Assembly (NCBI RefSeq): GCF_030817655.1
Contig: NZ_JAUSZM010000003.1
Span: 4,340,001 to 4,404,000, forward strand
Reading direction: 5' to 3'
Length of the DNA: 64,000 bases
DNA from: Streptomyces sp. V4I2
GTDB lineage: Bacteria > Actinomycetota > Actinomycetes > Streptomycetales > Streptomycetaceae
Under the pieces are notes generated by a model. That model was not told where the DNA came from and did not search any database. It saw nothing but the letters and a program-made list of their open reading frames with translations. The translations under genes and the position numbers were made by a program. Of the stretch, positions 15,963-23,582 are shown piece after piece; position 1 is the first letter of the stretch; each line of letters opens with the position of its first letter.

Positions 15963-16652
15963 TTAGTCGTTCGCGCCGTCGAGCGCATCCGCCACGGCCT
16001 TACGGGAGGGCTCCGGAAGGGTCCGGTACTGCCCCCAAACCTTGTCCAGCGGACTCAAGGACCGCCGGTCTGCGGCGATCCAGCCAGCAAGCACCCGCTG
16101 CTCCATGGGTGACAGGGCCGCGACTTGTTCCAGGACGCGCCCCAGATCGGCCTGCCGGCCCGAGCTGCCCGCACCACACCGCTTGCATTCGGTGACCAAC
16201 TGGTAGGCCGTGTCTCCGTTGGGCTGGATCACCTTGCGGCGGGCCACGTTGAGCACCGCCTGCTCGATTCCTTCCTCGTACGACTCACCAGCCGCGATAC
16301 CGCAGGTGCGGCAGAGGTAACCGTCCTCATCCAGCACCTTCGCGCGCTGGGTGGCCGTGAGGCTCGCCTTGTGCTTCGGCGCCTTCGACTTCCCAGGGAT
16401 CCACACCTCCGCCCCCTGGGCCACGAACCGCTGCTCCTGTTGACGGAGCGTGGGGTCCTCACGACTCGTCGAGATCTTCCAGTCATGGTCGCGCAGGTCA
16501 CGCATGCGCCGGTCGATCTGGGCGACGTCCGGGAACGCCTCGCGCAGTTCGGCCTTCGTGAAGATATTGTCCTCCCCGACTTCCTGCACCAGCCACAGTG
16601 CAGCCCGAGCCATGCTTCCGATACCGGCGTCCCGCCAGGACGGCAGTGACAT
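15963..16652 (-). CDS. HNH-like zinc-ribbon protein, putative restriction component
   Basis: A 229-residue protein, first gene of the four-gene operon. Residues 1-85 form a winged-helix-like domain ('FTKAELREAFPDVAQIDRRM' then 'DHDWKIST'). Residues 105-165 carry two CxxC pairs, Cys114/117 ('YLCRTCG') and Cys156/159 ('ECKRCG'), spaced as in HNH nucleases. However, the segment where HNH enzymes keep Asp-His or His-His ('VARRKVIQPNGD') has no His, so catalysis is doubtful. The C-terminal 60 residues are helical. ATG at 16650-16652 has CAGGAG 8 nt upstream. Could be a degenerate HNH acting as DNA reader, or a divergent active enzyme. Confidence 0.7.
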   Translation of the reverse strand: MSLPSWRDAGIGSMARAALWLVQEVGEDNIFTKAELREAFPDVAQIDRRMRDLRDHDWKISTSREDPTLRQQEQRFVAQGAEVWIPGKSKAPKHKASLTATQRAKVLDEDGYLCRTCGIAAGESYEEGIEQAVLNVARRKVIQPNGDTAYQLVTECKRCGAGSSGRQADLGRVLEQVAALSPMEQRVLAGWIAADRRSLSPLDKVWGQYRTLPEPSRKAVADALDGAND

Positions 16653-16957
16653 TCGCTCACTCCTGTAATTGAATCGCACGCTTTTTTGGCAAGGGCGCAG
16701 TATGCGCACTACGTAACTCACGCAGCGGCACAGGCGTCTTGGCCACCCCCCGCTCGACGAGCGGCTGATCACAGTGTGCCACCGAGAACCGAATATCAGT
16801 CCCCACTGGAACACTTGCGCACCAGGCAGCAAGAACACAACTGGCCCTTCGTCGTGCACAATTGACCCACCCTGCGCCCAACATGGCCACGAGGTCGACA
16901 AGACGTGCCAGCGGCAGCCCGATTTCGGCTAATTCGCTGCATATAGACCGGAAATGA
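16653..16957. other. 305-nt divergent spacer between the defence operon and a coiled-coil gene
   Basis: This stretch should hold the promoters of the HNH-ParB-helicase-Vsr operon (leftward) and of the following rightward gene. It is AT-richer than its flanks near 16,661-16,700, with a short T6 run at 16,683. I could not defend a particular -35/-10 pair, and no convincing gene is visible on either strand. Confidence 0.4.
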
Positions 16958-16966
16958 GTGAGTGAC

Positions 16967-17935
16967 ATGCCACGAGCAAAAGGAAGCAACACTCCTTACG
17001 GCTGGACGACGAAGAAGCAGTTCGGCAGTGACTTTCCTCCAGGGAAACGTGCGCTTGCCACCGAACTGCAGAGACTCTGCCGCCTGCTGGCCTTGAACCC
17101 CGACGGCAAGGCCCCGACGCAGGAGCAGGCCGCCGACCGGCTGTACGTCAGGGATACGTCTCTGTCCAGATACCTCACCGCCGAGTACCTGCCAGACATA
17201 GGCATCGTCAGAAATCTCTACGCGATCGCGCGCGCTGACGCGGGCGGCGTGGAGGAGGTGGGCATCACGCTCACCGACCTGGAGAGGCTGCACTCAGAAG
17301 CCGCTGCCGAGCACTGCGGTGACTGCGTGAAGTTGCGCGACGAGGTGTCGGCGCTACAGCAACAGGCAGTTGAGAACGCCGTTGAAGTCAGCGCGGTCCA
17401 GGCCGAACTCAGCGCCGTCCGGAAGGAGGCCGCAGCCCTGCGGGAGGGGACTGCCGCTTTGAAGCGCGAGGTGCGGGCACTAAAAGCTCGGGGGGTGCGC
17501 ACGCTCAAGACCAGCGCACGACGCGCCATTCGGGCCGGCCAGCGATCCCGTTTGGCTGCGCGGGCTGACGCAGCTCTGCTGCCGGTCCCCCCTCGGAGGG
17601 GGGACCGGCAGCAGAGTAATCCCGAGAAGCGGGCCGCACTGACTGTCGCCCGCCAGGCCGAAGCCTTGCAGAACGGCGGCCGGCAAGAGGGGGTTCTGGC
17701 CCTGCTGCGCCACTCCGCAGAAGTGCTTAGCCCGGCAGAGACTGCGGCCCTCGTATGCGTCTTGCGAGAAGGCCAACTAGACGAACTCGCAGGAACATTG
17801 ATCCACATCTACGGACGGGACAATCCCGATCCTCATGTGATGCGGGCAGCGGCCCAGCTCCACCAGCATGGAGCACCTGACGATGCCGCCGCACTCCTGC
17901 AAGCGGCTCTGTCGACGCGGCAAGGACATCAATGA
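16967..17935 (+). CDS. HTH and coiled-coil protein of unknown function
   Basis: A 322-residue protein. Residues 10-85 look like a helix-turn-helix module ('PTQEQAADRLYVRDTSLSRYL' region, quoted in part: EQAADRLYVRDTSLSRY) common in streptomycete regulators. A strong coiled coil runs from about 120 to 185 (heptads of Leu/Val/Ala with many Glu, Lys, Arg and Gln). The C-terminal 110 residues are helical repeats ('ARQAEALQNGGRQEGVLALL'). ATG 16967 is used; GTG at 16958 is in frame, and ribosome-binding sites are weak for both. A perfect 19-bp hairpin interrupts the coding sequence between coiled coil and C-terminal domain without breaking the frame. Confidence 0.75.
   Translation: MPRAKGSNTPYGWTTKKQFGSDFPPGKRALATELQRLCRLLALNPDGKAPTQEQAADRLYVRDTSLSRYLTAEYLPDIGIVRNLYAIARADAGGVEEVGITLTDLERLHSEAAAEHCGDCVKLRDEVSALQQQAVENAVEVSAVQAELSAVRKEAAALREGTAALKREVRALKARGVRTLKTSARRAIRAGQRSRLAARADAALLPVPPRRGDRQQSNPEKRAALTVARQAEALQNGGRQEGVLALLRHSAEVLSPAETAALVCVLREGQLDELAGTLIHIYGRDNPDPHVMRAAAQLHQHGAPDDAAALLQAALSTRQGHQ
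17574..17616. repeat. perfect 19-bp-arm hairpin inside a coding sequence
   Basis: CTCTGCTGCCGGTCCCCCC (17574-17592) and its exact reverse complement (17598-17616) flank a 5-nt loop TCGGA. It lies in frame in the coiled-coil gene and encodes a Pro/Arg-rich insert 'LLPVPPRRGDRQQS'. Arms of this length without mismatch are not expected by chance. No T-run follows, so it does not look like a standard intrinsic terminator. Confidence 0.95.
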
Positions 17936-17957
17936 GACCAGGCAAGCGGGCCAGCTC

Positions 17958-18119
17958 TCAGGCGGCGACAGCCGCCTCGGCCTCATAGTGCGTCTGGGCC
18001 CGGTCCAGTACGTCATCCGGGTCTTGGCCCCGGGCAGCGGTCCAGTGCAGCAAGTCCGCGATCAGCTCAACTGCGGACTCCTCAAGGAGAACCGCCTTAC
18101 TGTGTCCTTCGACAGCCAT
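17958..18119 (-). CDS. small helical protein, 53 residues
   Basis: ATG at 18117-18119 opens a 53-codon ORF, MAVEGHSKAVLLEESAVELI followed by 'ADLLHWTAARGQDPDDVLDR' and ending 'AQTHYEAEAAVAA'. Composition and third-position GC are those of a coding frame, and the two amphipathic helices resemble small streptomycete proteins found beside XRE-type genes. The same frame upstream ('AWTVREVRGTLTPHQHHP' and 'RALERYREDHPV'-like text) also looks coding but has no start codon after the preceding stop, so this may be the 3' part of a damaged longer gene. Function unknown. Confidence 0.5.
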   Translation of the reverse strand: MAVEGHSKAVLLEESAVELIADLLHWTAARGQDPDDVLDRAQTHYEAEAAVAA

Positions 18120-18296
18120 GACGGGGTGATCCTCGCGGTACCTCTCCAGCGCACCACGAGCCCGCTCGGTACGGACACAGGGGTGGTGCTGGTGTGGGGT
18201 CAGCGTGCCGCGGACCTCGCGTACAGTCCATGCCCGTTGCGTACCAGGTGATGTCCAGTTGATCGAGTACTCATCCCGCGTACTAACCGGGGGACA

Positions 18297-18839
18297 TCAC
18301 AAGGAGAGCACCATCGCGCAAAGCAATGGTGCTCCGTCGAACGGCACGGCCTCCCCCACTGTCTCGTACCCCCAGCTCTCATACAAAGCACGCACCTTGA
18401 CGTGGTCCTTGTGTACGAGCAGCGTGGCCCGCTGCTCCTTGCGAGAAGCTAGGAGATCGTCGTGGATGCGGCGCGCTGCACCCGTACCGCGCCAGGGTGT
18501 ACGGACCATCAGCTCGGACAGGGCGAAGGTGCGGGCCCCTGTCTCGGCGGTGAAGTCATCAGGCAGAGGTGGGGTGACCTTGGCCCACCATGTTGTGGAC
18601 GGGCTCAGCGGGGCGCCGTACGCATAGCCGACTGGCTGCTCCTGATCGTAGGCGACGCCGCACGCGAACACCTCGTTGGCGGACCAGTGGTCGACGAACT
18701 TTGCGAAGGCATCACGCCCAGCGAGAGGGTCGTCGCTTGCTTCGTACACCTCGTCGTGGATGTCCAGTAGAAGTTCGCGGATCGCACCCGCCTCCTCATG
18801 TCCGTAGTGCCGCAGCTCCAGCTCGGTGTGTGTGGTCAC
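18297..18839 (-). CDS. GNAT-family N-acetyltransferase
   Basis: A 180-residue acetyltransferase of unknown substrate. The GNAT fold is recognised from the N-terminal 'LRHYGHEEAGAIRELLLDIH', the central strand 'VGYAYGAPL', the acetyl-CoA-binding segment 'LMVRTPWRGTGAARRIHDDL' (R-x-x-G-x-G/A pattern), and the C-terminal 'VRALYESWGYETVG'. The GTG start at 18837-18839 overlaps the stop codon of the upstream TPR regulator by 4 nt (GTGA), so the two genes are translationally coupled and probably function together. Confidence 0.9.
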   Translation of the reverse strand: MTTHTELELRHYGHEEAGAIRELLLDIHDEVYEASDDPLAGRDAFAKFVDHWSANEVFACGVAYDQEQPVGYAYGAPLSPSTTWWAKVTPPLPDDFTAETGARTFALSELMVRTPWRGTGAARRIHDDLLASRKEQRATLLVHKDHVKVRALYESWGYETVGEAVPFDGAPLLCAMVLSL

Positions 18840-20080
18840 GTAGGTCCTCCCTGTGGCCGGCTGGCTGCGGTGACCCGTTCGAGGCGGGCGGTGATGCGAC
18901 TGCTGGTGATACCGACTGTACGGAGGCCAGCGGCCGTGGCCGCTGCCCTTTCGTATTCGCCTTGAGCCAGCTGGAGTTCCGCGAGCAGCACGTTGTAGTA
19001 AGCGCGGTTCCGGGTGAAGCGTTCATCGAGAAGATCGAGTGTCTGAACTGCGTGTGCCTCTGCGCGGGCGTATTGACCAGCGCTCTGATGGGCGATGGCG
19101 CCAAGGCCGGAAAGCTCAGCAGGTGTGAGGAATGCGAGCCAACTGGGAGCACCGGTCGGGTCTGCGCGGTCGTAAGTACGCTCGGCGGCCGCGAGGTGGC
19201 GGCTCATGCCGTGCGGATCGCCTGTCTGGGCAAGGCAATCTGCAAGTCTGGCGTTCAAGAGTGAGGAGATCAACGGCTGACTGCGCAGGTGCCGTTCGGA
19301 CAGCGCGGCGCGGTTGATGCGAGCCGCTTCGGCGGGGCGTCCTGCGTGTTCGGCTTGAGCGGCAAGGTCAGACCAAGCCCTGGTCACCAACACCGGGTCG
19401 CGTGCCAGGAGTGCGGCCTGCAGCGCCCGGCTCCGTAGTTGGGAGGCCCTCTCGTACTGGCCGCAGTCATGGGCCGACCACCCCGCGCACGCTGCGACCT
19501 CGGCCATGGCGCAGTGCATCGCACGTTCGACGCGCTCGCCGTAGGTGCAGCGATCCAGAGCGTACTCAAGACGCAAAAGGTAGTCGGCCGCGACATCGAC
19601 CAGAGCACCGCCGCCGAGCCCGTTGAAGTGGGCGTCAAGGCGGGTGATCGTACTTCGGATTCTGTCGATGTCGCTGGCACCAAGACGGCCGTACCCCGGA
19701 GTCTGATCGATGCCCAGGGCGGTGACGAGGGCTCCGGCGATGAAGGTGCGACGCTGCACGCCGCTCACTCCCTTCACCGGTGCTGGTCGTACCGGCGAAG
19801 GCAGCGGCTTTGTTGACTTGCGCTGTGCGAACCCCATTGCCTCTGGGCTGCGGCCGAAGATCTCCTGGAGCGGGAGAAGGTACCGAGACCATGGCCGTTG
19901 GACATCGCCTGCGATCCACCGGCGTACATGTCGATCCGTGCAGTTGGCAGGTTCACCGAACAGCCGCTCAGCCACCCGATTGACCTCACCTGCGAGCTGT
20001 TCATGGGTATAGCCGAACTCAGCCAACAGGTCCTCGAGACAGGTATTTCGCGAACCGCCCACTTCCGCCCCCTCGCGCAC
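18836..20080 (-). CDS. streptomycete regulator with HTH-like N-terminus and TPR repeats
   Basis: A 414-residue protein. Residues 15-90 contain 'EFGYTHEQLAGEVNRVAERL' and 'DRHVRRWIAGD', a helix-turn-helix arrangement common to Streptomyces proteins annotated as XRE-like. After a Pro-rich linker, 'QRRTFIAGALVTALGID' marks the usual junction, and residues 170-410 are TPR-like helices. I chose GTG 20078-20080 because CGGAGGA lies 6 nt upstream; ATG 20110 has no such site. It is coupled to the GNAT gene by a GTGA overlap and is divergent from the TTA-containing gene. Probably a signalling or regulatory protein; target unknown. Confidence 0.75.
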   Translation of the reverse strand: MREGAEVGGSRNTCLEDLLAEFGYTHEQLAGEVNRVAERLFGEPANCTDRHVRRWIAGDVQRPWSRYLLPLQEIFGRSPEAMGFAQRKSTKPLPSPVRPAPVKGVSGVQRRTFIAGALVTALGIDQTPGYGRLGASDIDRIRSTITRLDAHFNGLGGGALVDVAADYLLRLEYALDRCTYGERVERAMHCAMAEVAACAGWSAHDCGQYERASQLRSRALQAALLARDPVLVTRAWSDLAAQAEHAGRPAEAARINRAALSERHLRSQPLISSLLNARLADCLAQTGDPHGMSRHLAAAERTYDRADPTGAPSWLAFLTPAELSGLGAIAHQSAGQYARAEAHAVQTLDLLDERFTRNRAYYNVLLAELQLAQGEYERAAATAAGLRTVGITSSRITARLERVTAASRPQGGPT

Positions 20081-20233
20081 GTGGTCCTCCGACGGTAGTC
20101 CTACCGGCATCCCATGCTCGGTAAAACTGTCCGGTCGGCTGTGAGTAACTGCCCCACTTCTGTCCTGATGGCCGACAGGTCGATTCCGGTTTCCTCGTGG
20201 ATGTGAACGACGCACACGATCGAGGGAGCAACG

Positions 20234-20725
20234 GTGCCGACGCCAACGGACATGGACAGACTGATCTCTGAGTGGCTCGCCGGGGCACACCCGGTGCCGG
20301 AGCAGGCGCGGGCGGAGTGGTCGAACCAGGGGGTAGCGCTTTTACCTCTTGGTCAACGATTCGCCGCGGTAAGGCTCTCGGGGGTACTGGTGTACGCCGC
20401 TCTGGACTCGGAGGACCCGGTCGTGGTGACCGAGGCTCTGTCTGAACGGCTGCGCGGTCCCGTCATCCACGACAACCGCACCGCGGGCCCGACGTACTAC
20501 GCCCTCATCCAGTGGCATGCCGGCCTGGTCTGGGACTACAACCGCAGCGCGCCGTGCCTGCGGGACGACACGTATCTCGGCGTTCCGCGCATCGATCGCC
20601 GGGAGCCGCCCGGAACGTACTGGGTCGTTCCGCCTCGCTACGACGGCAACCTGTGCAGGCCACAGGCGGTGCGAGACCTGGTCGACGCCGGCCACCGGCA
20701 GCTCATCCAGCAGACGTTGGTCTGA
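20234..20725 (+). CDS. hypothetical protein with a TTA codon
   Basis: A 163-residue cytoplasmic protein of a type widespread in Streptomyces but without known function. The N-terminal 'WSNQGVALLPLGQRFAAVRL' resembles the start of bifunctional primase/polymerase-like proteins, and 'GTYWVVPPRYDG' lies near the end; neither proves activity. The GTG start has GAGGGAG about 6 nt upstream. Codon 37 (20342-20344) is TTA, the rare leucine codon read only by the bldA tRNA, so synthesis is probably developmentally delayed. Divergent from the TPR regulator. Confidence 0.7.
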   Translation: MPTPTDMDRLISEWLAGAHPVPEQARAEWSNQGVALLPLGQRFAAVRLSGVLVYAALDSEDPVVVTEALSERLRGPVIHDNRTAGPTYYALIQWHAGLVWDYNRSAPCLRDDTYLGVPRIDRREPPGTYWVVPPRYDGNLCRPQAVRDLVDAGHRQLIQQTLV

Positions 20726-20960
20726 CCCGCCCGCTCGGCCGTCTTCCGCCGCGCGGCCTGTCCGCACGACGTCGCGCCGCGGTCTGCAAACCCCCTCTCC
20801 CTTGAGCACACGACAGGCATTCGGCACTCGGGGAGAGGGCTGCCCGAAGGTCCACCCCACGGTGAGGTGAATCCGTGCTGCACACAACCCCGACAGGACC
20901 CGACATCCCACCGGGTCCGACTCCACCCAGGAACGGCAGTGCTACGAAGGGAGGCATCCG
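20726..20960. other. 235-nt spacer without a recognised feature
   Basis: High-GC stretch between two rightward genes of unknown function. I see no credible ORF, terminator hairpin or promoter that I can defend, apart from AAGGGAGG at 20947-20954 serving the next gene. Confidence 0.4.
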
Positions 20961-21398
20961 ATGACGACCGCCGTTGACGCCGGACCCCGCGCCGGCCAAT
21001 CACTCGTCACAGACGCCGAGTTCGACATGCTCGCCGCGTTCTGCGCCGACGAGTACGGCTTGGAGCGCTGTGTCGCCGACCGTGTCGTCGACCAGGCCCT
21101 CGCGATGGTCTTCGTCATGGGCTCGTCCGCTGCGGGGGCCGCCATGGCGCCTTCGCAGCAGGTCGATCCGGGGTGGCACACGCTCATCCTGCACACCGGT
21201 TGGTACGCCGACTGGTGCGAGAGGAGCTTCGGCTACTTCCTGCATCACCAGCCGAACTCGAAGGTGCGCACGCGCGGGCTGATGGTCGACGTCGTGGACC
21301 GGATCAGGTCCGCCGGCTTCGAGGTCGACGAGCGGCTGTGGGGCACGGCCGCGGACTGCAACCCGCCTGCGTGCTGCGGCGACGGTCCCTGCTGCTGA
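20961..21398 (+). CDS. small soluble protein with GRDP-like motifs and a cysteine-rich tail
   Basis: A 145-residue protein. The central 'WHTLILHTGWYADWCERSFG' followed by 'YFLHHQP' (aromatic, Cys, two His) resembles the conserved core of glycine-rich-domain-protein-like (DUF1399-type) proteins; this similarity is from memory and untested. The C-terminus 'CNPPACCGDGPCC' has five Cys in 13 residues, suggesting metal binding or disulfides. ATG 20961 has AAGGGAGG 6 nt upstream. The next genes follow on the same strand. Function unknown. Confidence 0.65.
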   Translation: MTTAVDAGPRAGQSLVTDAEFDMLAAFCADEYGLERCVADRVVDQALAMVFVMGSSAAGAAMAPSQQVDPGWHTLILHTGWYADWCERSFGYFLHHQPNSKVRTRGLMVDVVDRIRSAGFEVDERLWGTAADCNPPACCGDGPCC

Positions 21399-21451
21399 TC
21401 CATCCCCCGGTTTGGGCGGGTCGGCCTCCCCGGTCGGTCCGCCCACCCCCT

Positions 21452-21844
21452 GTGCCAGAACGGACCCGCCCCTTGTCCCTCACCGAGCTGACCGCGACCA
21501 GCCGCGTGACCGTCTTCCCGCTCGAAGGTCTCATCGTCGCCTACACCACGCAGTCCAGCGACGAGCGTTGCCTCGGTGACATCGGGCTCGTCACTGTCGT
21601 CGACGCGGGCAGCGATGGCGAAGAGCTGTGGCGCCTCGCCTACGATCTCGGCGGCCATCAGCAACGTCCTGCCCAGGCCCGCTGGATTCTCACGCAAGCG
21701 AGCCGCGCCCGCGTGGTCAAGGCGCACACGGACCTGCCGTACGTGAAGTGGGCGGCCCACATCAAACGGCGCTTCGACCTCGACGCACTCTTCGCGAACC
21801 ACGACCTGCTGATGACCGGCCGGATCGTACTGTTGGATCTCTGA
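21452..21844 (+). CDS. hypothetical protein, 130 residues
   Basis: I do not recognise this protein. It contains 'VTVFPLEGLIVAYTTQSSDE' near the start, 'WILTQASRARVVKAHTDLPY' in the middle, and ends 'LLMTGRIVLLDL'. No membrane segment or signal peptide is seen. The start is uncertain: GTG 21452 or TTG 21473, neither with a good ribosome-binding site. It follows the Cys-tailed gene by about 50 nt and precedes the frameshifted gene by 14 nt, so the three may form one operon. Confidence 0.6.
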   Translation: MPERTRPLSLTELTATSRVTVFPLEGLIVAYTTQSSDERCLGDIGLVTVVDAGSDGEELWRLAYDLGGHQQRPAQARWILTQASRARVVKAHTDLPYVKWAAHIKRRFDLDALFANHDLLMTGRIVLLDL

Positions 21845-21858
21845 GCGGAGGTGCCTCA

Positions 21859-22198
21859 ATGCAGGAGACAGCAGCCGGCAAGGACCCAACGATCGTGAAC
21901 GCAGGGGACTCGGAGATGCCCGAGCCTGCGGCGCCGCCGCTGAAGACCATCGGCGACATTCGAGCTGCTCTTCGCTCCGGACATGGCTTTCCGGGCGGCC
22001 CGGGAGTCCTTTGAAGGCGATCTTCAGCTTGCGCTGGAGGCGTCGTCGGAGACGGACTTCAAAGCTGTCGCCGCGGTGATCGTCGACTACCGAGGCAGGA
22101 TCCGTCTCTACCAGGACCCCGACTTCGACACCGCCGTACAGGAGGGCATTGACCTCGCGGCTCGGTTGAAGCAGGAAGAGAGCCCAGGGCCTACTTGA
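21859..22198 (+). pseudogene. frameshifted small gene, or two overlapping coupled ORFs
   Basis: ATG 21859 opens a frame (MQETAAGKDPTIVNAGDSEM, then 'KTIGDIRAAL') that stops at 22014. A second frame, shifted by +1 from about 21965, reads 'ELLFAPDMAFRAARESFEGD' and continues with 'FKAVAAVIVDYRGRIRLYQD' to the stop at 22196-22198. Joined near 'GDIR', the two make one plausible protein of about 110 residues like the small DUF6247-like proteins of streptomycetes. Either a one-base indel inactivated it or the ATG at 21983 starts a separately translated 71-residue protein. A sequencing error cannot be excluded. Confidence 0.6.
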
Positions 22199-23036
22199 AG
22201 GCCGCCACATTGCGCGCAGCCCACGCGCCGAACGTGCGAGGCGCCCGGCCGAGGATCCGCTCGACGTCAGGGCTCACCCGCTGCTCGGCGGGTTTCGGTG
22301 TGCCCAGGATGCCGAGCGTGGCCTCGACCACCGGCTCGGGCATGAACCGCAGCATCTGGGCGCGGGCTTCCGCCCGGCTCTGCTCGACGAACCGCACCGG
22401 CTCCCCCAGCGCGTTGGCGATCGCGGACGCTTGTTGGCGGGGTGAGATCGCGACCGGGCCGGTCAGCTCGTAGGCGTTGCCGGCGTGGCCGGTGTCCAGT
22501 AGTGCCGCGGCGGCGACCTCGGCTATGTCGGTCGGGTCGATGGTCGGCAGGGCGACGTCGCCGAAGGGCGCCGCCACCGTCCGTCGGGTGCGGACCATGT
22601 CGGCCCACTGCAAGGTGTTGGAGTCGAAGCCTCCCGGCCGCAGCAGGGTCCATTCGAGGTCCGACTGCGTGACGGTGTCCTCCAGTGTCGTGGGGTGGCT
22701 GCCCGTGGCGACGCCCTGGGAGGACAGCAGGACCACCCGGCGGATCCCGGCGGCCCGCGCGACATCGAGGACGTCGCTGACGCTGCCACCGGCTGATACG
22801 AAGTCGCCCGAGGTCAGCAGGAACAGCGCGTCGGCGCCGTCGAGCGCGGGGGCGAGGCTCGCCAGATCGGTCAGCTTCGCCAGGTCGGCCTGATAGTGCC
22901 GTACCTCCGCCGGCAAGTCCGGCAGGTTCTGCGCGGAGATGCCTCGCGATACCGCCGTCACCTGTTCGCCGGCCGTGACGAGCGCCCGTACCAGCGGCCG
23001 TCCGACGTTGCCCGTGGCTCCGGTCACCACAATCAT
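22191..23036 (-). CDS. NmrA-like NAD(P)-binding atypical SDR
   Basis: A 281-residue atypical short-chain dehydrogenase. The Rossmann motif is 'VVTGATGNVGRPLV' (TGATGNVG) at residues 3-16. The protein continues with 'ALFLLTSG' and 'RVVLLSSQG', but lacks the YxxxK catalytic pair of classical SDRs, as NmrA/QOR2-type redox sensors do. It ends 'FGAWAARNVAAFK'. ATG 23034-23036 is preceded by GGGAG. Divergent from an HxlR regulator, with a palindrome between them: a common arrangement in which the regulator represses the oxidoreductase. The 3' end overlaps the frameshifted gene by 8 nt. Confidence 0.88.
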   Translation of the reverse strand: MIVVTGATGNVGRPLVRALVTAGEQVTAVSRGISAQNLPDLPAEVRHYQADLAKLTDLASLAPALDGADALFLLTSGDFVSAGGSVSDVLDVARAAGIRRVVLLSSQGVATGSHPTTLEDTVTQSDLEWTLLRPGGFDSNTLQWADMVRTRRTVAAPFGDVALPTIDPTDIAEVAAAALLDTGHAGNAYELTGPVAISPRQQASAIANALGEPVRFVEQSRAEARAQMLRFMPEPVVEATLGILGTPKPAEQRVSPDVERILGRAPRTFGAWAARNVAAFK

Positions 23037-23094
23037 GTTCGCTCCCGTTGTCGAATCCGTGTTCGCCCAACGGAAGCTACCGGCATGGGGATAG

Positions 23095-23104
23095 TAGGTA
23101 CCTA
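23095..23104. promoter_or_regulatory. palindrome TAGGTACCTA, probable HxlR operator
   Basis: A perfect 10-bp palindrome lies 30 bp upstream of the HxlR start and 59 bp upstream of the NmrA-like gene. HxlR proteins bind short palindromes between divergent partners; assignment is by position. Confidence 0.55.
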
Positions 23105-23133
23105 GGGGAAAGTATTGGACAGGAAGGCCCACT

Positions 23134-23550
23134 GTGACTCAGCACACGAATCCGGCGGCTCGTATCGATGTCGCCCCCGAGCAGGCCTGCCCGATCGCCC
23201 CGGTGGTCGACATCGTCTTCAGCCGCTGGACCACTCCGATTCTGTGGGCGCTCCACGAATACGGGCGGCATCGGTTCGTGGAGCTGGAACGCCGCATCAC
23301 CAGCATCACGCCCAAGGTGCTGACCGACCGGCTACGGCAGTTGGAACGCGACGGGCTCGTCGTGCGCACCTACCACCCCGAGGTTCCGCCGCGGGTGGAG
23401 TACGAGATCAGTGAACTGGGACGCAGCCTGGGGCCGATGTTCGCCGCACTCTCCGAGTGGTCGGTCAACCTGGACACCGTGGAGCAGGCCCGGCGGGAGT
23501 ACGACACCAAGGAGCGGCCCGGCAGCCGTCGCGCCGTCAGGCATGGGTAG
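23134..23550 (+). CDS. HxlR-family transcriptional regulator
   Basis: A 138-residue winged-helix regulator. 'EQACPIAPVVDIVFSRWTTP' carries the N-terminal Cys and conserved 'W' of the family; 'FVELERRITSITPKVLTDRL' is the recognition helix region and 'PPRVEYEIS' the wing. GTG start at 23134 (VTQHTNPAAR) with AGGAAGG upstream. Divergent from the NmrA-like oxidoreductase; likely autoregulated through the palindrome at 23095. Many of this group sense electrophiles through the Cys, which could apply here (inference). Confidence 0.9.
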   Translation: MTQHTNPAARIDVAPEQACPIAPVVDIVFSRWTTPILWALHEYGRHRFVELERRITSITPKVLTDRLRQLERDGLVVRTYHPEVPPRVEYEISELGRSLGPMFAALSEWSVNLDTVEQARREYDTKERPGSRRAVRHG

Positions 23551-23582
23551 GTCCCGCCCGAGCCGGTGTGAAGTGGCGACGT

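Noticed and set aside
17936..18300. Larger leftward gene covering the whole spacer
   Set aside because: The coding-like frame has a stop upstream and no start before 18119, so only the 53-codon part was annotated, with a note that it may be truncated.
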